DNA of 64,000 nucleotides from Isoptericola sp. BMS4 (GTDB taxonomy: Bacteria > Actinomycetota > Actinomycetes > Actinomycetales > Cellulomonadaceae). Below the pieces are notes generated by a model. It did not search any database, had not been told where the DNA came from, and saw nothing but the letters and a program-made list of their open reading frames with translations. Positions 44,827 to 53,236 of this stretch are shown piece by piece; position 1 is the first letter of the stretch, and each line of letters begins with the position of its first letter. Where the stretch lies: the NCBI RefSeq assembly GCF_011634835.1, contig NZ_SIRP01000001.1:900668-964667 (forward strand), read 5' to 3'. A program made the position numbers and the translations under genes.

Positions 44827-45732
44827 TCAGGCGGCCGGCGCCACCGGAAGCGGCCGGGCCCACCGGCGCAGCACGGTGATCCCGACCCAGGAGATGACGG
44901 CGAGGCCGACCACGTAGAGGATCGTGGAGATCCGGCCCGCGTTGTCCGCCGCCGTCGGGAGCATCTGCCCGTACGCCAGCTCGTAGTGCACTCCGCCCGT
45001 GAGCCGGATCGCGAGGTAGGCGGCGATGAAGCTCATCGAGTCCCACAGGGCGTGCAGCGCCAGCACCACCCCGTAGGCCCCCAGTACGCCGCCCGTGAAC
45101 CGGTACCGGTCCGCCGACGCCGCCCGGAAGATCGCCGCGCCGAGGATCGCCGTCCACAGCACGTGCCCCACCGGCGTCAGCAGGCCACGGACCGCCTCCG
45201 TCTCCAGCAGCGCAGTGAGGTCGATGCTGCCCCAGCGGGTCAGGCTCGCGTTGAACGCGTAGCCGGCCGACTCGAACGCCGCGAAGCCGGCACCGACGAC
45301 GGCGCCCAGCAGCGCACCCTTGAGGCCCGTCTTGGCCACGATGCGCGCCCCCACCGCCAGGAAGACGACGGCCTTCACCAGCTCTTCGATGGCGCCGACA
45401 CCGACGTAGATCCACAGCGACGGCTCCAGCAGCCGCGACTCCAGGATCGACGCCCCGAGCACACCGAAGATGCCGCCCACGAAGAACGCGACGAACAGCC
45501 ACAAGGTGTCGAGCGTGCCCCGCGCCCGCTCCACGACGAACAGCACCACGCAGAACGGCACCAGGAAGCTGCCCAGCAGGATCACCGTCGGGACCAGGTT
45601 CGTGTTCTGCGTCGTGTACGTCACCGCGGCCGTCACCAGCCACAGCGCCGCACCGCCGATCAGCGCCTTCCACCACCACCCGTGCGGCGTCCGCACGTCG
45701 GTGTCGGTCCGTGGCTCGGGTGCGGTGTGCAT
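44827..45732 (-). CDS. PrsW-family intramembrane metalloprotease
   Basis: 301 aa, about 8-9 membrane helices. The catalytic motifs are GAIEELVKAVVFL (EExxK), TPVGHVLWTAILG (His) and VLALHALWDSMSF (HxxxD). In Bacillus PrsW cleaves an anti-sigma factor; here the client could be one of the host's membrane regulators, but none is linked. ATG 45732 follows GGAGGG; the longer frame to 45831 lacks a start signal. It is the last gene before the tRNA. Confidence 0.85.
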   Translation of the reverse strand: MHTAPEPRTDTDVRTPHGWWWKALIGGAALWLVTAAVTYTTQNTNLVPTVILLGSFLVPFCVVLFVVERARGTLDTLWLFVAFFVGGIFGVLGASILESRLLEPSLWIYVGVGAIEELVKAVVFLAVGARIVAKTGLKGALLGAVVGAGFAAFESAGYAFNASLTRWGSIDLTALLETEAVRGLLTPVGHVLWTAILGAAIFRAASADRYRFTGGVLGAYGVVLALHALWDSMSFIAAYLAIRLTGGVHYELAYGQMLPTAADNAGRISTILYVVGLAVISWVGITVLRRWARPLPVAPAA

Positions 45733-45839
45733 CGGGTCCCTCCGGGGAGCTCGGCTGCGTCGTGACACGTCCTGCGCAGGAGTATGCAGCCGGGTGACGC
45801 CCCTGTCGCGCGGAACCCCCGCGCTGCTCACCGGCCGTT

Positions 45840-45869
45840 TTGGTCAGCGCCGAGCGCATCAGGTACTGT
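45840..45869 (+). promoter_or_regulatory. Promoter of tRNA-Thr
   Basis: TTGGTC (45840-45845), an 18-bp spacer and TACTGT (45864-45869), some 45 bp upstream of the mature tRNA 5' end. Confidence 0.55.
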
Positions 45870-45914
45870 GGGCGCGCTCGCCGTTACGGGGGACCCGTCG
45901 CGGAGCCAGAGCAC

Positions 45915-45990
45915 GCCGCCTTAGCTCAGTCGGCAGAGCGATTCACTCGTAATGAATAGGTCGTCGGTTCGATTCCGACAGGCGGCTCCA
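45915..45990 (+). tRNA. tRNA-Thr (anticodon CGT)
   Basis: 76 nt with encoded CCA. Acceptor stem GCCGCCT/AGGCGGC, D stem GCTC/GAGC, anticodon stem ATTCA/TGAAT with loop CTCGTAA (anticodon CGT at 45948-45950), T stem GTCGG/CCGAC with TTCGATT loop. It reads ACG. The 3' half, from the anticodon stem to CTC, is the attachment site of the element that follows; the gene remains intact. Confidence 0.97.
45953..45988 (+). repeat. Left attachment site copy (within tRNA-Thr)
   Basis: 36 bp identical to 63745-63780: it covers the 3' side of the anticodon stem, variable loop, T arm and acceptor 3' strand. The identity ends exactly before CA of the CCA end. Confidence 0.93.
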
Positions 45991-45991
45991 T

Positions 45992-46026
45992 CGGCCCAGG
46001 TCAGAAGCACTTTCTGACCTGGGCCG
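45992..46026 (+). terminator. Hairpin terminator just downstream of tRNA-Thr, inside the element
   Basis: CGGCCCAGGTCAGAA (45992-46006) pairs perfectly with 46012-46026 around GCACT. It lies on the element side of the junction and so replaces the original tRNA terminator displaced to 63801. Confidence 0.7.
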
Positions 46027-46045
46027 CTTGCGTTACACGGTGCTG

Positions 46046-46066
46046 ACTCACCGGAAACTCACCACA
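46046..46066. promoter_or_regulatory. Paired ACTCACC repeats, candidate integrase arm sites (left end)
   Basis: ACTCACCGGA at 46046 and ACTCACCACA at 46057, 11 bp apart. The same two sites in swapped order lie at 63605/63616 near the right end. The spacing of one helical turn and closeness to both att copies fits arm-type binding sites. No binding data. Confidence 0.5.
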
Positions 46067-46155
46067 ATCGTGCGTCACGCTTGCCGAGAGCTGACTGTGC
46101 TGGCGCTGGTAGGCGCCCCTCCGGAGCGTTCGTGCTGCATCGCCGAGTCGGGCGG

Positions 46156-46845
46156 TCAGCCGGCACCCGTAGCGGAAAGCGTGGCGAGAGCACTGAGGAA
46201 CCCGCCGATCAGTCCGCTGATCGCGCCTCCCAGGACTCCCCACCACCCCGCCTTGCGTGCTACCTGACGCTCGTGGTCGATACGGGCAGCGTCGGGTGCG
46301 GGATACGGCTGGACCAGTCGAAGCCTCCCGAGACGGACGCCGCGAGGTACGCGGTCGGTGTGCTGCTCGAGAAGGTCGGCAAGTTGGTTCAGTCTCCCTT
46401 CGGACTCGACGTCACGACTCCAGAGCGTCATGCCTGACTCCCGCCGATTCTGGCCAATGACCAGTTCGATGCTCCACGCTCGCAGGACGTCGCCCTCGTC
46501 CCTGCCTTCGATCCAGAGCCTGCGCGCCGTCGTGCTTCGAGCGTAGAAGTCGACCGTGGCGCGCGAGGCCTCGGCACCTCCTTCGGCATAGGGACTGATC
46601 GCATCGGGGACGCGGCGGGCGAGATGTGACCCGTCGTCGATTAGCGCACGGTGAACGTGGGTGTCGAGCCTTGCGGCTCGCGTGAGTTCTAGCAACTTGT
46701 CGGTATCGGCGAAAACGCGGATGTCCGTGGACCTCCACTCGCTGTACGGACCCTGGAGGACGCGACGCCAACCTGGCCGGACCTCTGCGTCAAGGGCCTG
46801 GCTCAGTTGGTCGACGAGCTGCTTTGCCTTCACCTTCGCTTTCAC
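46156..46845 (-). CDS. Hypothetical tail-anchored membrane protein
   Basis: 229 aa from the GTG at 46845; the frame stays open to a TTG at 46926. The N-terminus is basic and Lys-rich (VKAKVKAKQLVDQLSQALDA). The middle looks like an alpha/beta domain with WRSTDIRVFADTDKLLELTR and VDFYARSTTARRLWIEGRDE. The C-terminus has one hydrophobic glycine-rich helix (GWWGVLGGAISGLIGGFLSA). I do not recognise the family. It lies between the left att site and the integrase gene, a usual place for cargo that is expressed from the element's end. Confidence 0.55.
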   Translation of the reverse strand: MKAKVKAKQLVDQLSQALDAEVRPGWRRVLQGPYSEWRSTDIRVFADTDKLLELTRAARLDTHVHRALIDDGSHLARRVPDAISPYAEGGAEASRATVDFYARSTTARRLWIEGRDEGDVLRAWSIELVIGQNRRESGMTLWSRDVESEGRLNQLADLLEQHTDRVPRGVRLGRLRLVQPYPAPDAARIDHERQVARKAGWWGVLGGAISGLIGGFLSALATLSATGAG

Positions 46846-46977
46846 TTGAGGGACGCTACCGCTGTCCAGTTCTCGCTGCGTACGCGGAGATGGGCCCGCC
46901 GTCGGTAGCCGCCTGCCGGGGCCCAAGGCGACTGCGCTACGGACCCCGGTCGCTCAGCCCACACCCCCAAATGCCTC

Positions 46978-48189
46978 TCAGTGAGATCTTCCGAACTTCT
47001 CCAGGATCGCCCGGTGGTCCGGCCCGAGGTCGGGGGCGGCGACGTAGTGCTTCGCCGTGACCGCGGAGCGGGCGTGCCCGAGCTGCTTGGCTGCCGCCTC
47101 GATGTCAGCGCCGCGCTCGACGGCGGTCCCCACGGACTTGCGGAAGGTGTGCGGGGTGATCCACGTCCACTCCGCGTGACGCTCGCGGAACTTGCGCCAC
47201 TGCGCCTCGACCGTCGTCACCTCGCGCAGCCCGCCGTGCACCGTGGGGAACACCAGGTCGAGCTCGTTGTCCGGCACCGCGGTGGAGCGCCGTTCGAGCA
47301 TCTGCACGGCGAACTCCGGGATGAGCAGACCGCGCGGCTTCTTGCCCTTGGTGGTGTCCTGCCGGAACAGTCCGACGCCCTTTTCACGGACGACCGTCCC
47401 GGTGAGGTAGACGACGTGCTCGGCGGTGTCGGTCTCGTGCCAGCGCAGCGAGAGAGCCTCGCCGATCCGGCACCCGGTCGCGAGCATGAGGTCAACCAGG
47501 TCGCCGAGGTCGGCGGCGGTGGCCTTGCGGTCGCCTGCGAGGGCCGCGCGCAGCTCGACGACCTCCGGGACACTCAGGGCGCGGACGTCCTCGGCGGCCG
47601 TCGCCGGCACGGGCGTGACCGAGCGTGCGGGGTTCGCCGTGATGGCGTCCTCTCGGACGGCGACGTCGAACATGCCCTTGAGGCACGTGAGCGACAGTCG
47701 TGCGTTGGCCGGGTGCTCGGCGGCCTCGTCGGCGATCCACCGCTCCAGGCGAGCCACCGTGCACTCGCGCAGCCGCAGGCCGCCGAGCCCAGGCACGACG
47801 TAACCCTCCGTCGTGTAGCGATACCTCTGCCGGGTGTTCACGGCGAGCTTGCCGTTGTCGACCTTCGTGCGCAGCCAGTAGTCGGCCAGCACCTCCAGAC
47901 ATGTCTCGGCGGTGATCGTGGTGGACGCCGACCGCTTGCGCACGGTCAGCTTGTCCTGCAGGCGCCGTTCGGCGGCGGCCGCTGAACGGCCCCACGCCTC
48001 GACCCGCCGTGTCCGCCCGTCGTGGTCGCGCACGTTGGCACGGGCCCTCCACGTGATCGACTTCAAAGGCACCAGCTCGCCGTCGGGCGTGTGCCAGGTA
48101 CGCCCCTTCCCGCTGAGCAGGACGGCGCCGAGGTACGGCGAGACGCTGACCTTGCCGTTGGCTCCTACGGGCATCGGTTCACGCGACAT
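46978..48189 (-). CDS. int: Site-specific tyrosine integrase
   Basis: 403 aa. An N-terminal AP2-like/SAM-like region (to about 180) precedes the catalytic domain with Arg241 (TGCRIGEALSLRW), His347 and Arg350 (TPHTFRKSVG), His372 (QLGHARSAV) and nucleophile Tyr382 (AKHYVAA). It recombines the tRNA-borne attachment sites. The gene lies close to the left att copy and points toward it, a normal layout for tRNA-targeting elements. The ATG overlaps the stop of the upstream ATPase gene by 11 bp, so it is the last gene in the leftward operon. An ATG at residue 6 is an alternative start. Confidence 0.95.
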   Translation of the reverse strand: MSREPMPVGANGKVSVSPYLGAVLLSGKGRTWHTPDGELVPLKSITWRARANVRDHDGRTRRVEAWGRSAAAAERRLQDKLTVRKRSASTTITAETCLEVLADYWLRTKVDNGKLAVNTRQRYRYTTEGYVVPGLGGLRLRECTVARLERWIADEAAEHPANARLSLTCLKGMFDVAVREDAITANPARSVTPVPATAAEDVRALSVPEVVELRAALAGDRKATAADLGDLVDLMLATGCRIGEALSLRWHETDTAEHVVYLTGTVVREKGVGLFRQDTTKGKKPRGLLIPEFAVQMLERRSTAVPDNELDLVFPTVHGGLREVTTVEAQWRKFRERHAEWTWITPHTFRKSVGTAVERGADIEAAAKQLGHARSAVTAKHYVAAPDLGPDHRAILEKFGRSH

Positions 48190-49999
48190 GGTGGGTGACC
48201 TCCAGGGTGGCGACGTCGTGGTGGGGGCGGCAGCGGGTGGTGTAGCCGGGGCCGGTGAGGGGTTCGCCGCAGTCGGGGCAGCCGGCGACCTGAGATGTCC
48301 CGTGTTCGTTCCCCGCCTTCCCCGCTTCCCCGTCTTCGCAGGTCAGAGGGTCGGAGACGGCGGGGATAGGCGGGTTAGTGGCCGGGGAGGCGGGGAAGGG
48401 TTCCCCGCCGCTTCCCCGCCTATCCCTGCCGTTCCCCGCCTCGCGCAGCGCTGTGACCTGCGAAGGCGGGGATGGCGGGGATGGCGGGGATGATTCCCGT
48501 GCTTCCTCGGGTGGCGTGACAGCCCAGATGGTCACACCGGCCTTGTTCCGCGCTCCGAGGTCGTCGACGGACCAGCCGGCGGCGCGCAGCGCGGGGGCGT
48601 TGCGCTTGAGCACGCCGGTGACCGAGCGTGCGCTGCGGGGCCAGGACCGTGGGGGCGTGCCGTCGGGCTGGACCAGGGTGAGCAGGTCCGCGGCGGTGCC
48701 TTCCCAGCGGGTGGTGATGTGTTCGGTGATGGCGGCGAGGAACGGGTCTGAGGTGACGGCGTCCAGCGCGAGGCTGTTGGCCTGGTCGCGGTAGGCGGTC
48801 AGGCTGTCGGTGCCGTGGATCTGGTCCAGCGCGGCGAGGACCATGGCGAAGTCGGCCATGCGGGGCATGGACCCAAGACGGACAGAGGGAATCTTGGCCT
48901 TGCACACCCGCACCTGCCCCAGCAGCGCCCCGAACACCCGGGGCCAGGCGTCGCGCCACGCGGCGACGAGCTGCGACTCGGGGCGCCGGCGGTCCTCGGT
49001 GATGCGGTCCAGGTTGACGACGATGGACCGGTCGGCGAGGTCGGGGGCCATCGCGCCGACGTCGATGCCGTTCATGACGATGGCGCGCCGGAACGAGAAC
49101 ACCGACAGTCCGTCGTCGGTGTACAGCTGGCGGCGCACGTCCCCGTCACCGGTCACGGCCCGGCACAGCGAGTCCGACAGCCACGCGGGGATGGTGGACA
49201 GGTTGTCCAGCCCGACGACCCACGACCCGGACGCCGCGGTCACCCACCCGTCGGCGTCCCGCGGTGGCTTGCGCAGCGGCACCGGCGACGGGTCCACGAG
49301 CTGGACCAGGTTCTTCGTCGCCGACGACTTACCGGTGCCCTGCTCGCCGAGCAGCGCGAGCATCGGGTGCGGGATGTGCGCCCACCCGAGCGCCGCGACG
49401 AGCCACGCGAGCACCAGCGGGCGGTCGGTCTCGGTGACGTTCAGCAGCGCCCACAGGTCGTCCAGGCTCCCGCCCGGCTCCGGCACTGGCAGGGCGCCCG
49501 TGAGCGCGGTGCGGCGGAACAACACCGGTGCTTCGGTGACGACCTCCCACCCGCGGGCATCGATCCGTACGACGTGCTCGTCGGCGTCGCCGAGGTCGAT
49601 CCACGTTGCCCCGGCGTGCTCGGCGACCCGCAGGTGCACTTCCTCGGGGTCGGCCTCGCCGGCAGCGCCCTCCAGGACGAGCATCGCGTCGGCGAGGGCC
49701 TGTTGCCCGGCGATGGCGCCGGTACGGCTGCGGTAGGTCTTCGCGAGCTCGGCGCGCAGCGAGGACCGGCCACCGCGCAGCATCCGCACGACGTTCGCGC
49801 TCGTCTGCGGGATGGCGTACGCCTCGCCGTCGGGGGTGCAGCCGAGGTCGTAGCGCTCCATGGCCAGGTCGACCAGGACAGCGGCGGCGGACTTCTTCCC
49901 GCCCCCGTCGTCGGGGGCGGCCGTCCCGCCGCCGGCCGTGGGGCCGGCGGCAGGGACAGCATCGTTGGTGGTCTCGGGGGCAGGCTTGGGGGTGTTCAT
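48179..49999 (-). CDS. P-loop replication-type ATPase with C-terminal zinc-finger-like tail
   Basis: 606 aa. Walker A GEQGTGKSS at residues 218-226; SWVVGLDNLSTIPAWLSDSL carries Walker B and sensor parts; RRAIVMNGIDVGAMAPDLADRS (split across a loop) resembles helicase loaders of actinophages and AICEs. The last 110 residues are a Pro/Gly-rich linker ending in CPDCGEPLTGPGYTTRCRPHH, a probable zinc-binding knuckle. It presumably acts with the Prim-Pol in element replication. The linker DNA is a dense GC-box array (48309-48491). The ATG has GGAG 7 nt upstream and overlaps the stop of the HTH gene. Confidence 0.75.
   Translation of the reverse strand: MNTPKPAPETTNDAVPAAGPTAGGGTAAPDDGGGKKSAAAVLVDLAMERYDLGCTPDGEAYAIPQTSANVVRMLRGGRSSLRAELAKTYRSRTGAIAGQQALADAMLVLEGAAGEADPEEVHLRVAEHAGATWIDLGDADEHVVRIDARGWEVVTEAPVLFRRTALTGALPVPEPGGSLDDLWALLNVTETDRPLVLAWLVAALGWAHIPHPMLALLGEQGTGKSSATKNLVQLVDPSPVPLRKPPRDADGWVTAASGSWVVGLDNLSTIPAWLSDSLCRAVTGDGDVRRQLYTDDGLSVFSFRRAIVMNGIDVGAMAPDLADRSIVVNLDRITEDRRRPESQLVAAWRDAWPRVFGALLGQVRVCKAKIPSVRLGSMPRMADFAMVLAALDQIHGTDSLTAYRDQANSLALDAVTSDPFLAAITEHITTRWEGTAADLLTLVQPDGTPPRSWPRSARSVTGVLKRNAPALRAAGWSVDDLGARNKAGVTIWAVTPPEEARESSPPSPPSPPSQVTALREAGNGRDRRGSGGEPFPASPATNPPIPAVSDPLTCEDGEAGKAGNEHGTSQVAGCPDCGEPLTGPGYTTRCRPHHDVATLEVTHHVA
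48309..48491. repeat. GC-box array with flanking 18-bp inverted repeat inside the ATPase gene
   Basis: TTCCCCG boxes at 48309, 48318, 48326, 48401, 48412 and 48432; reverse boxes between; three tandem GGCGGGGAT at 48465-48491. Arms of an 18-bp inverted repeat (one mismatch) lie at 48328-48345 and 48454-48471, 108 bp apart. Right-hand boxes are spaced about 10-11 bp. Could be an origin or control locus, or only a repetitive Pro/Gly linker. Confidence 0.55.
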
Positions 50000-50232
50000 G
50001 CTGCGTCTCCGAACTGGTCGTCGATCCACGCTTCGACGTCGGCGAGCCGGTAGCGCAGGTGGCGGCCGATCTTGACCCCGGGCGGGGTCGGGCGGCCGGC
50101 GGAGCGCTGGACATACAGGGACCGGACCGGGATGCGCAGCAGGTCGGCGACCTCCTGCGGGGTGAGCAGGGCAGGCGCGGCACGACGGGCCGTGGCAGTG
50201 GCGGTGGCGGCGTTGGTGGTGTGCGTGCGCAT
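49996..50232 (-). CDS. xis: Excisionase-like MerR-type helix-turn-helix protein
   Basis: 78 aa. LLTPQEVADLLRIPVRSLYV is a MerR-type helix-turn-helix; GVKIGRHLRYRLADVEAWID is the wing, together the standard Xis/DNA-binding excisionase domain. It should bend DNA at the att site and bias the integrase to excision. Its start lies 19 bp after the methyltransferase stop, and its own stop overlaps the ATPase start. In most AICEs xis lies right next to int; here the ATPase gene separates them. Confidence 0.85.
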   Translation of the reverse strand: MRTHTTNAATATATARRAAPALLTPQEVADLLRIPVRSLYVQRSAGRPTPPGVKIGRHLRYRLADVEAWIDDQFGDAA

Positions 50233-50251
50233 GGCGGGTGTGTCCTCTCGG

Positions 50252-51670
50252 TCAGGCGGCGGTGCGGGCGTGAAGGGGACGGTCGGCGAGCGGCCGGCGG
50301 GCGGTCGCGACGGTGTCGCCGAGAGCGGCGGCGTGGACGGCCAGCAGGTGGCGCAGTGCCTCGGCAGCCTGGTGGGGCACGACGCCGTTTCCCAGGGCGC
50401 GGAGCTGTTCGCTGCGGGTGGTGTCGGTGTCGGTGACCCACCCGGCAGGGAGGCCCATGAGCCACTCGACGAACGCCGGTGCCAGGCGGGGCGCGTCGTG
50501 CTTGCCGGTGGGGTCGGGCGCCGGGGTGCCGGTGATGTGCTCCCACCTGGTGATGGCGGGGGCGTACTGCCCGAACCGGGCGGGCTGCACGGCGGCCGGC
50601 ATCGCAAGGTCACCAGCGCTGCCGTGCTGGTTCGGGCCGCCGTGGGTGCCGTCGCTCGCCCGCGGGGTCGGCATCAGCGCGCCGGTCAGGCATGTGGTGT
50701 CGCCGCGCTGGTTGTGCCCCTTGTGGTCCCGTGTCGTGGGGGTGGGGAGCATGCGTTGGGCCTCGATCGCAAGGGACTTGCCGTGGGGTGCGGGGGCGCC
50801 GGTGGCGGACTTCTGCCGGGGTGCCCACTCGTCCCACCATTCGAGGGTCTTGCCGTCGCCCATGTCGTTCACAGCCGGCGTCGGCAACAACGTCACCGTT
50901 CCTCGGGTGGGCTCGGCTCCTGGTCCGGTGGGGTGAGGCGTGCGACGGTCTCGTGCAGCGAGTCCCCGCCCGTCCCGGGGCGGTGCCGGCGGGCGTAGTC
51001 CGGCCCGCTCCTGCCCAGCTTGGCCTCGGGGGTCGGCATCAACGGGGTGGCCTCCCACCCGGGTGGGGCTGGTGGTGTCCCAGGCGAGGAGGAAGACGCG
51101 GTAGCGGGCGTGGGGGGCTCCCACGTCGGCAGCGCGTAGGCCGACCCATGCCGCGTCATACCCGAGCTCGGCCAGGTCGCCGAGAACACGTCCGAGTGCC
51201 CGCAGAGTGACACCCGGGTCGTCTCCCAGGCAGATCGGGCAGGGTTCCACCGCGCTATCGGCGGCTGCGCTGAGGGCTCCACGGACGTTCTCCCATACGA
51301 CGAATCGGGGGCGGATGGTCTCCACGGCGTCGCACATCGCGGCCCACAGCCCCGACCGCGTGCCGTGACGCATGCCGGCGCGCTTGCCCGCGTTGGACAG
51401 GTCCTGGCACGGCGACCCGCCGGTGAGGACGTCCACGGGCGGGACGGTGGTCCAGTCGACGGCGGTCACGTCGCCGAGGTTCGGCGCGCCGGGGAACCGG
51501 GCGGCAAGGATCTTCGACGCACCGGGGTCGATCTCCGAGACCCACACCGTGCGCGCGCCGAACACGTGCTCGACGGCGAGGTCCAGGCCGCCGTACCCGG
51601 CGAACAGGGCACCGACCCGCAACGGGCCCGCAGCGCTCGGTGTGTGCGGGGTGGTGATGGCGGGGGTCAT
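50252..51670 (-). CDS. DNA (cytosine-5) methyltransferase
   Basis: 472 aa. Motif I VGALFAGYGGLDLAVEH, motif IV LTGGSPCQDLSNAGKR (catalytic Cys88), motif VI VVWENVRGAL, motif VIII ARYRVFLLAW and motif X RALGNGVVPHQAAEALRHLL are all present. The target-recognition part is long (about 215-400) and Pro/Thr-rich, phage-like. No restriction gene lies beside it, so it is an orphan that may shield the element from host restriction when it enters a new cell or mark replicated copies. It is within the replication operon: ATG 51670 overlaps the upstream stop by 4 bp. Confidence 0.92.
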   Translation of the reverse strand: MTPAITTPHTPSAAGPLRVGALFAGYGGLDLAVEHVFGARTVWVSEIDPGASKILAARFPGAPNLGDVTAVDWTTVPPVDVLTGGSPCQDLSNAGKRAGMRHGTRSGLWAAMCDAVETIRPRFVVWENVRGALSAAADSAVEPCPICLGDDPGVTLRALGRVLGDLAELGYDAAWVGLRAADVGAPHARYRVFLLAWDTTSPTRVGGHPVDADPRGQAGQERAGLRPPAPPRDGRGLAARDRRTPHPTGPGAEPTRGTVTLLPTPAVNDMGDGKTLEWWDEWAPRQKSATGAPAPHGKSLAIEAQRMLPTPTTRDHKGHNQRGDTTCLTGALMPTPRASDGTHGGPNQHGSAGDLAMPAAVQPARFGQYAPAITRWEHITGTPAPDPTGKHDAPRLAPAFVEWLMGLPAGWVTDTDTTRSEQLRALGNGVVPHQAAEALRHLLAVHAAALGDTVATARRPLADRPLHARTAA

Positions 51671-52257
51671 CGGGTCACCGCCCGGACGGCGGCCAGGGCG
51701 CGGGCGCCGGCCGGGTCCCATGCCACGCCGGCCAGGGCGACGGCGGTCCAGTCGACGACGAACGCGACGCCGCGGTGGTCGAGCCCGTCCAGGTCGCCCA
51801 GGCACCAGGCCGTGCGCTCGGTGGGGTGCAGGGTCGCGAGCAGGCGGCACATCCGCGCCTCACCGCTCGACATCACCATGAGCATCCGCGCGGCCGGGGC
51901 GGGTCGGGGGCCGGCGGCCTCCCACGCGTCCCACTCGGCATCCGTCGCCCGGGTGCCGGGCTCACGGTGGGTGTCCTCATACCGAGCCCACGCGGCGGTG
52001 AACGTGGCGAGGTCGGCGTGCGCGTCCACGAGCTGGTCCAGCCAATGCGGGCCCTCGTCGGGCAGCACGACCCGAGCGACGAGGTCGCGGGGCCACTCGT
52101 GGCGGGCGAGCAGCCAGTCGGCTGCCGCGTACGGGTCCGACGGGGGCACGGACGGTGTGGTCGGCGGCGTGGTCGACGTGGTGGGGGTGGTCATGACGGG
52201 TGCTCCCTCAGCGGTGGGCGGTGCGGTGGGTGCGGTCGCGGTCGGCGGGGTGGTCAT
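51667..52257 (-). CDS. Hypothetical protein of the replication operon
   Basis: 196 aa. The first 45 residues are Thr/Pro-rich low complexity. The rest is helical with DPYAAADWLLARHEWPRDLV, AARMLMVMSSGEARMCRLLA and AFVVDWTAVALAGVAWDPA. I do not recognise the family. ATG 52257 overlaps the Prim-Pol stop by 4 bp and its stop overlaps the methyltransferase ATG; an internal ATG at 52194 would remove part of the Thr/Pro tract. Tight coupling suggests a role in replication or its control. Confidence 0.6.
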   Translation of the reverse strand: MTTPPTATAPTAPPTAEGAPVMTTPTTSTTPPTTPSVPPSDPYAAADWLLARHEWPRDLVARVVLPDEGPHWLDQLVDAHADLATFTAAWARYEDTHREPGTRATDAEWDAWEAAGPRPAPAARMLMVMSSGEARMCRLLATLHPTERTAWCLGDLDGLDHRGVAFVVDWTAVALAGVAWDPAGARALAAVRAVTR

Positions 52258-53195
52258 GCGGCCCGCCTGGGGGTGCGGGCCCCGGCGCGGAAGCCGGAGC
52301 GGATCGTGGCGGCGGCCTCGTGGTCGGTGAAGGCGCCGGCGGTGATGTGCCCGGCGGCAGCGTCGAGCAGCGCGCCGGTGGCGAAGTCCTCGCGCAGGGT
52401 GCCGCCGGCGACGAGCTGGCCCAGCGCCACGGCGGCCACGAACAACGTGTGGTTCCGGTGTCCGGGCTGCGCGGCCCGGACCTTGGTGGTCTCGCCGTCC
52501 AGGGCGGCGCGGACGTACCCGGTCACGTCGGTGACGCGGCCGGCCGGCGGTACCGGTGTGGTCCGGGTGACCGTCAGGTGCCGCCCGCCCGCGAGGCGCT
52601 GGACCAGCCACGCGGGCAGCGGCGCCGGGGCCGTCTCGCGCGTCACGGTGTACCGGCCCGCCGGGGTCGCGGTGGGCGGGGCGACGACGTACCCGCCCGA
52701 GCCGCGGGTGTCCACGAGCCACCCGAGCAACCCGGCGGAGTTCCCGAGCCGCTCGGGGGTGGTGAAGTACCGGTGCACCCCGCCCGACGGGGTGGTCACG
52801 GTCCAGGTGTCCGGCAGCCCGCCGTGCCCGGCCGCCAACGCGGCGAGGGTGTCCTCGCCGTTGGCCGCACCGCCGGTGAACTCCGCCGGCGGGATGGCGT
52901 CGCCGGGCTTGGGGGTGTCGGTGTCGATCACGAGCAGCCCGGACGGGCCGGTGGCGATCCCGACGCCCCACGGGCAGGTCATCCAGGCGCGGGTGATGCG
53001 GTCCGGGTCGGTGGTGGCGCGCTGTTCCCACCCGGTGTGCCCGTCCCGGCACCGGAAATCGGTCCGGTCGCAGCGGGCGGCGGGGTGGTTCGGGGTCGCG
53101 GGACGCTTGCTCCCCGGAATCAAGGGGAAGACGTGCCAGCCACGCGCCGCGGTGGCGAGCACCTGGTCCAGCAGGTCGTGAACTTCGGCGGTCAT
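52254..53195 (-). CDS. Bifunctional DNA primase/polymerase (Prim-Pol)
   Basis: 313 aa. ARGWHVFPLIPGSKRP opens the domain, GLLVIDTDTP gives the catalytic D91-x-D93 and TPSGGVHRYF (His141) the third active-site motif. GYVVAPPTATPAGRYTV follows. This is the Prim-Pol domain of actinomycete plasmids and AICEs; a separate P-loop protein is coded downstream, so the helicase part is on another chain. It would start autonomous replication after excision. AAGGAG lies 9 nt before the ATG. The 205 bp upstream of it hold GGTAGC repeats. Confidence 0.88.
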   Translation of the reverse strand: MTAEVHDLLDQVLATAARGWHVFPLIPGSKRPATPNHPAARCDRTDFRCRDGHTGWEQRATTDPDRITRAWMTCPWGVGIATGPSGLLVIDTDTPKPGDAIPPAEFTGGAANGEDTLAALAAGHGGLPDTWTVTTPSGGVHRYFTTPERLGNSAGLLGWLVDTRGSGGYVVAPPTATPAGRYTVTRETAPAPLPAWLVQRLAGGRHLTVTRTTPVPPAGRVTDVTGYVRAALDGETTKVRAAQPGHRNHTLFVAAVALGQLVAGGTLREDFATGALLDAAAGHITAGAFTDHEAAATIRSGFRAGARTPRRAA

Positions 53196-53236
53196 CTCGA
53201 CTCCTTCGGCCTGGTCAGCGGCCTGATTTCGGCATG

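Noticed and set aside
46926..46978. Longer N-terminus of the hypothetical membrane protein from a TTG at 46926
   Set aside because: No ribosome site; the added 27 residues are Pro/Arg-rich, while the GTG at 46845 starts the coherent helical part.
48465..48491. Three 9-bp tandem repeats as a CRISPR or VNTR locus
   Set aside because: Too short, no spacers; they code a Ser-Pro-Pro linker and belong to the larger GC-box array.
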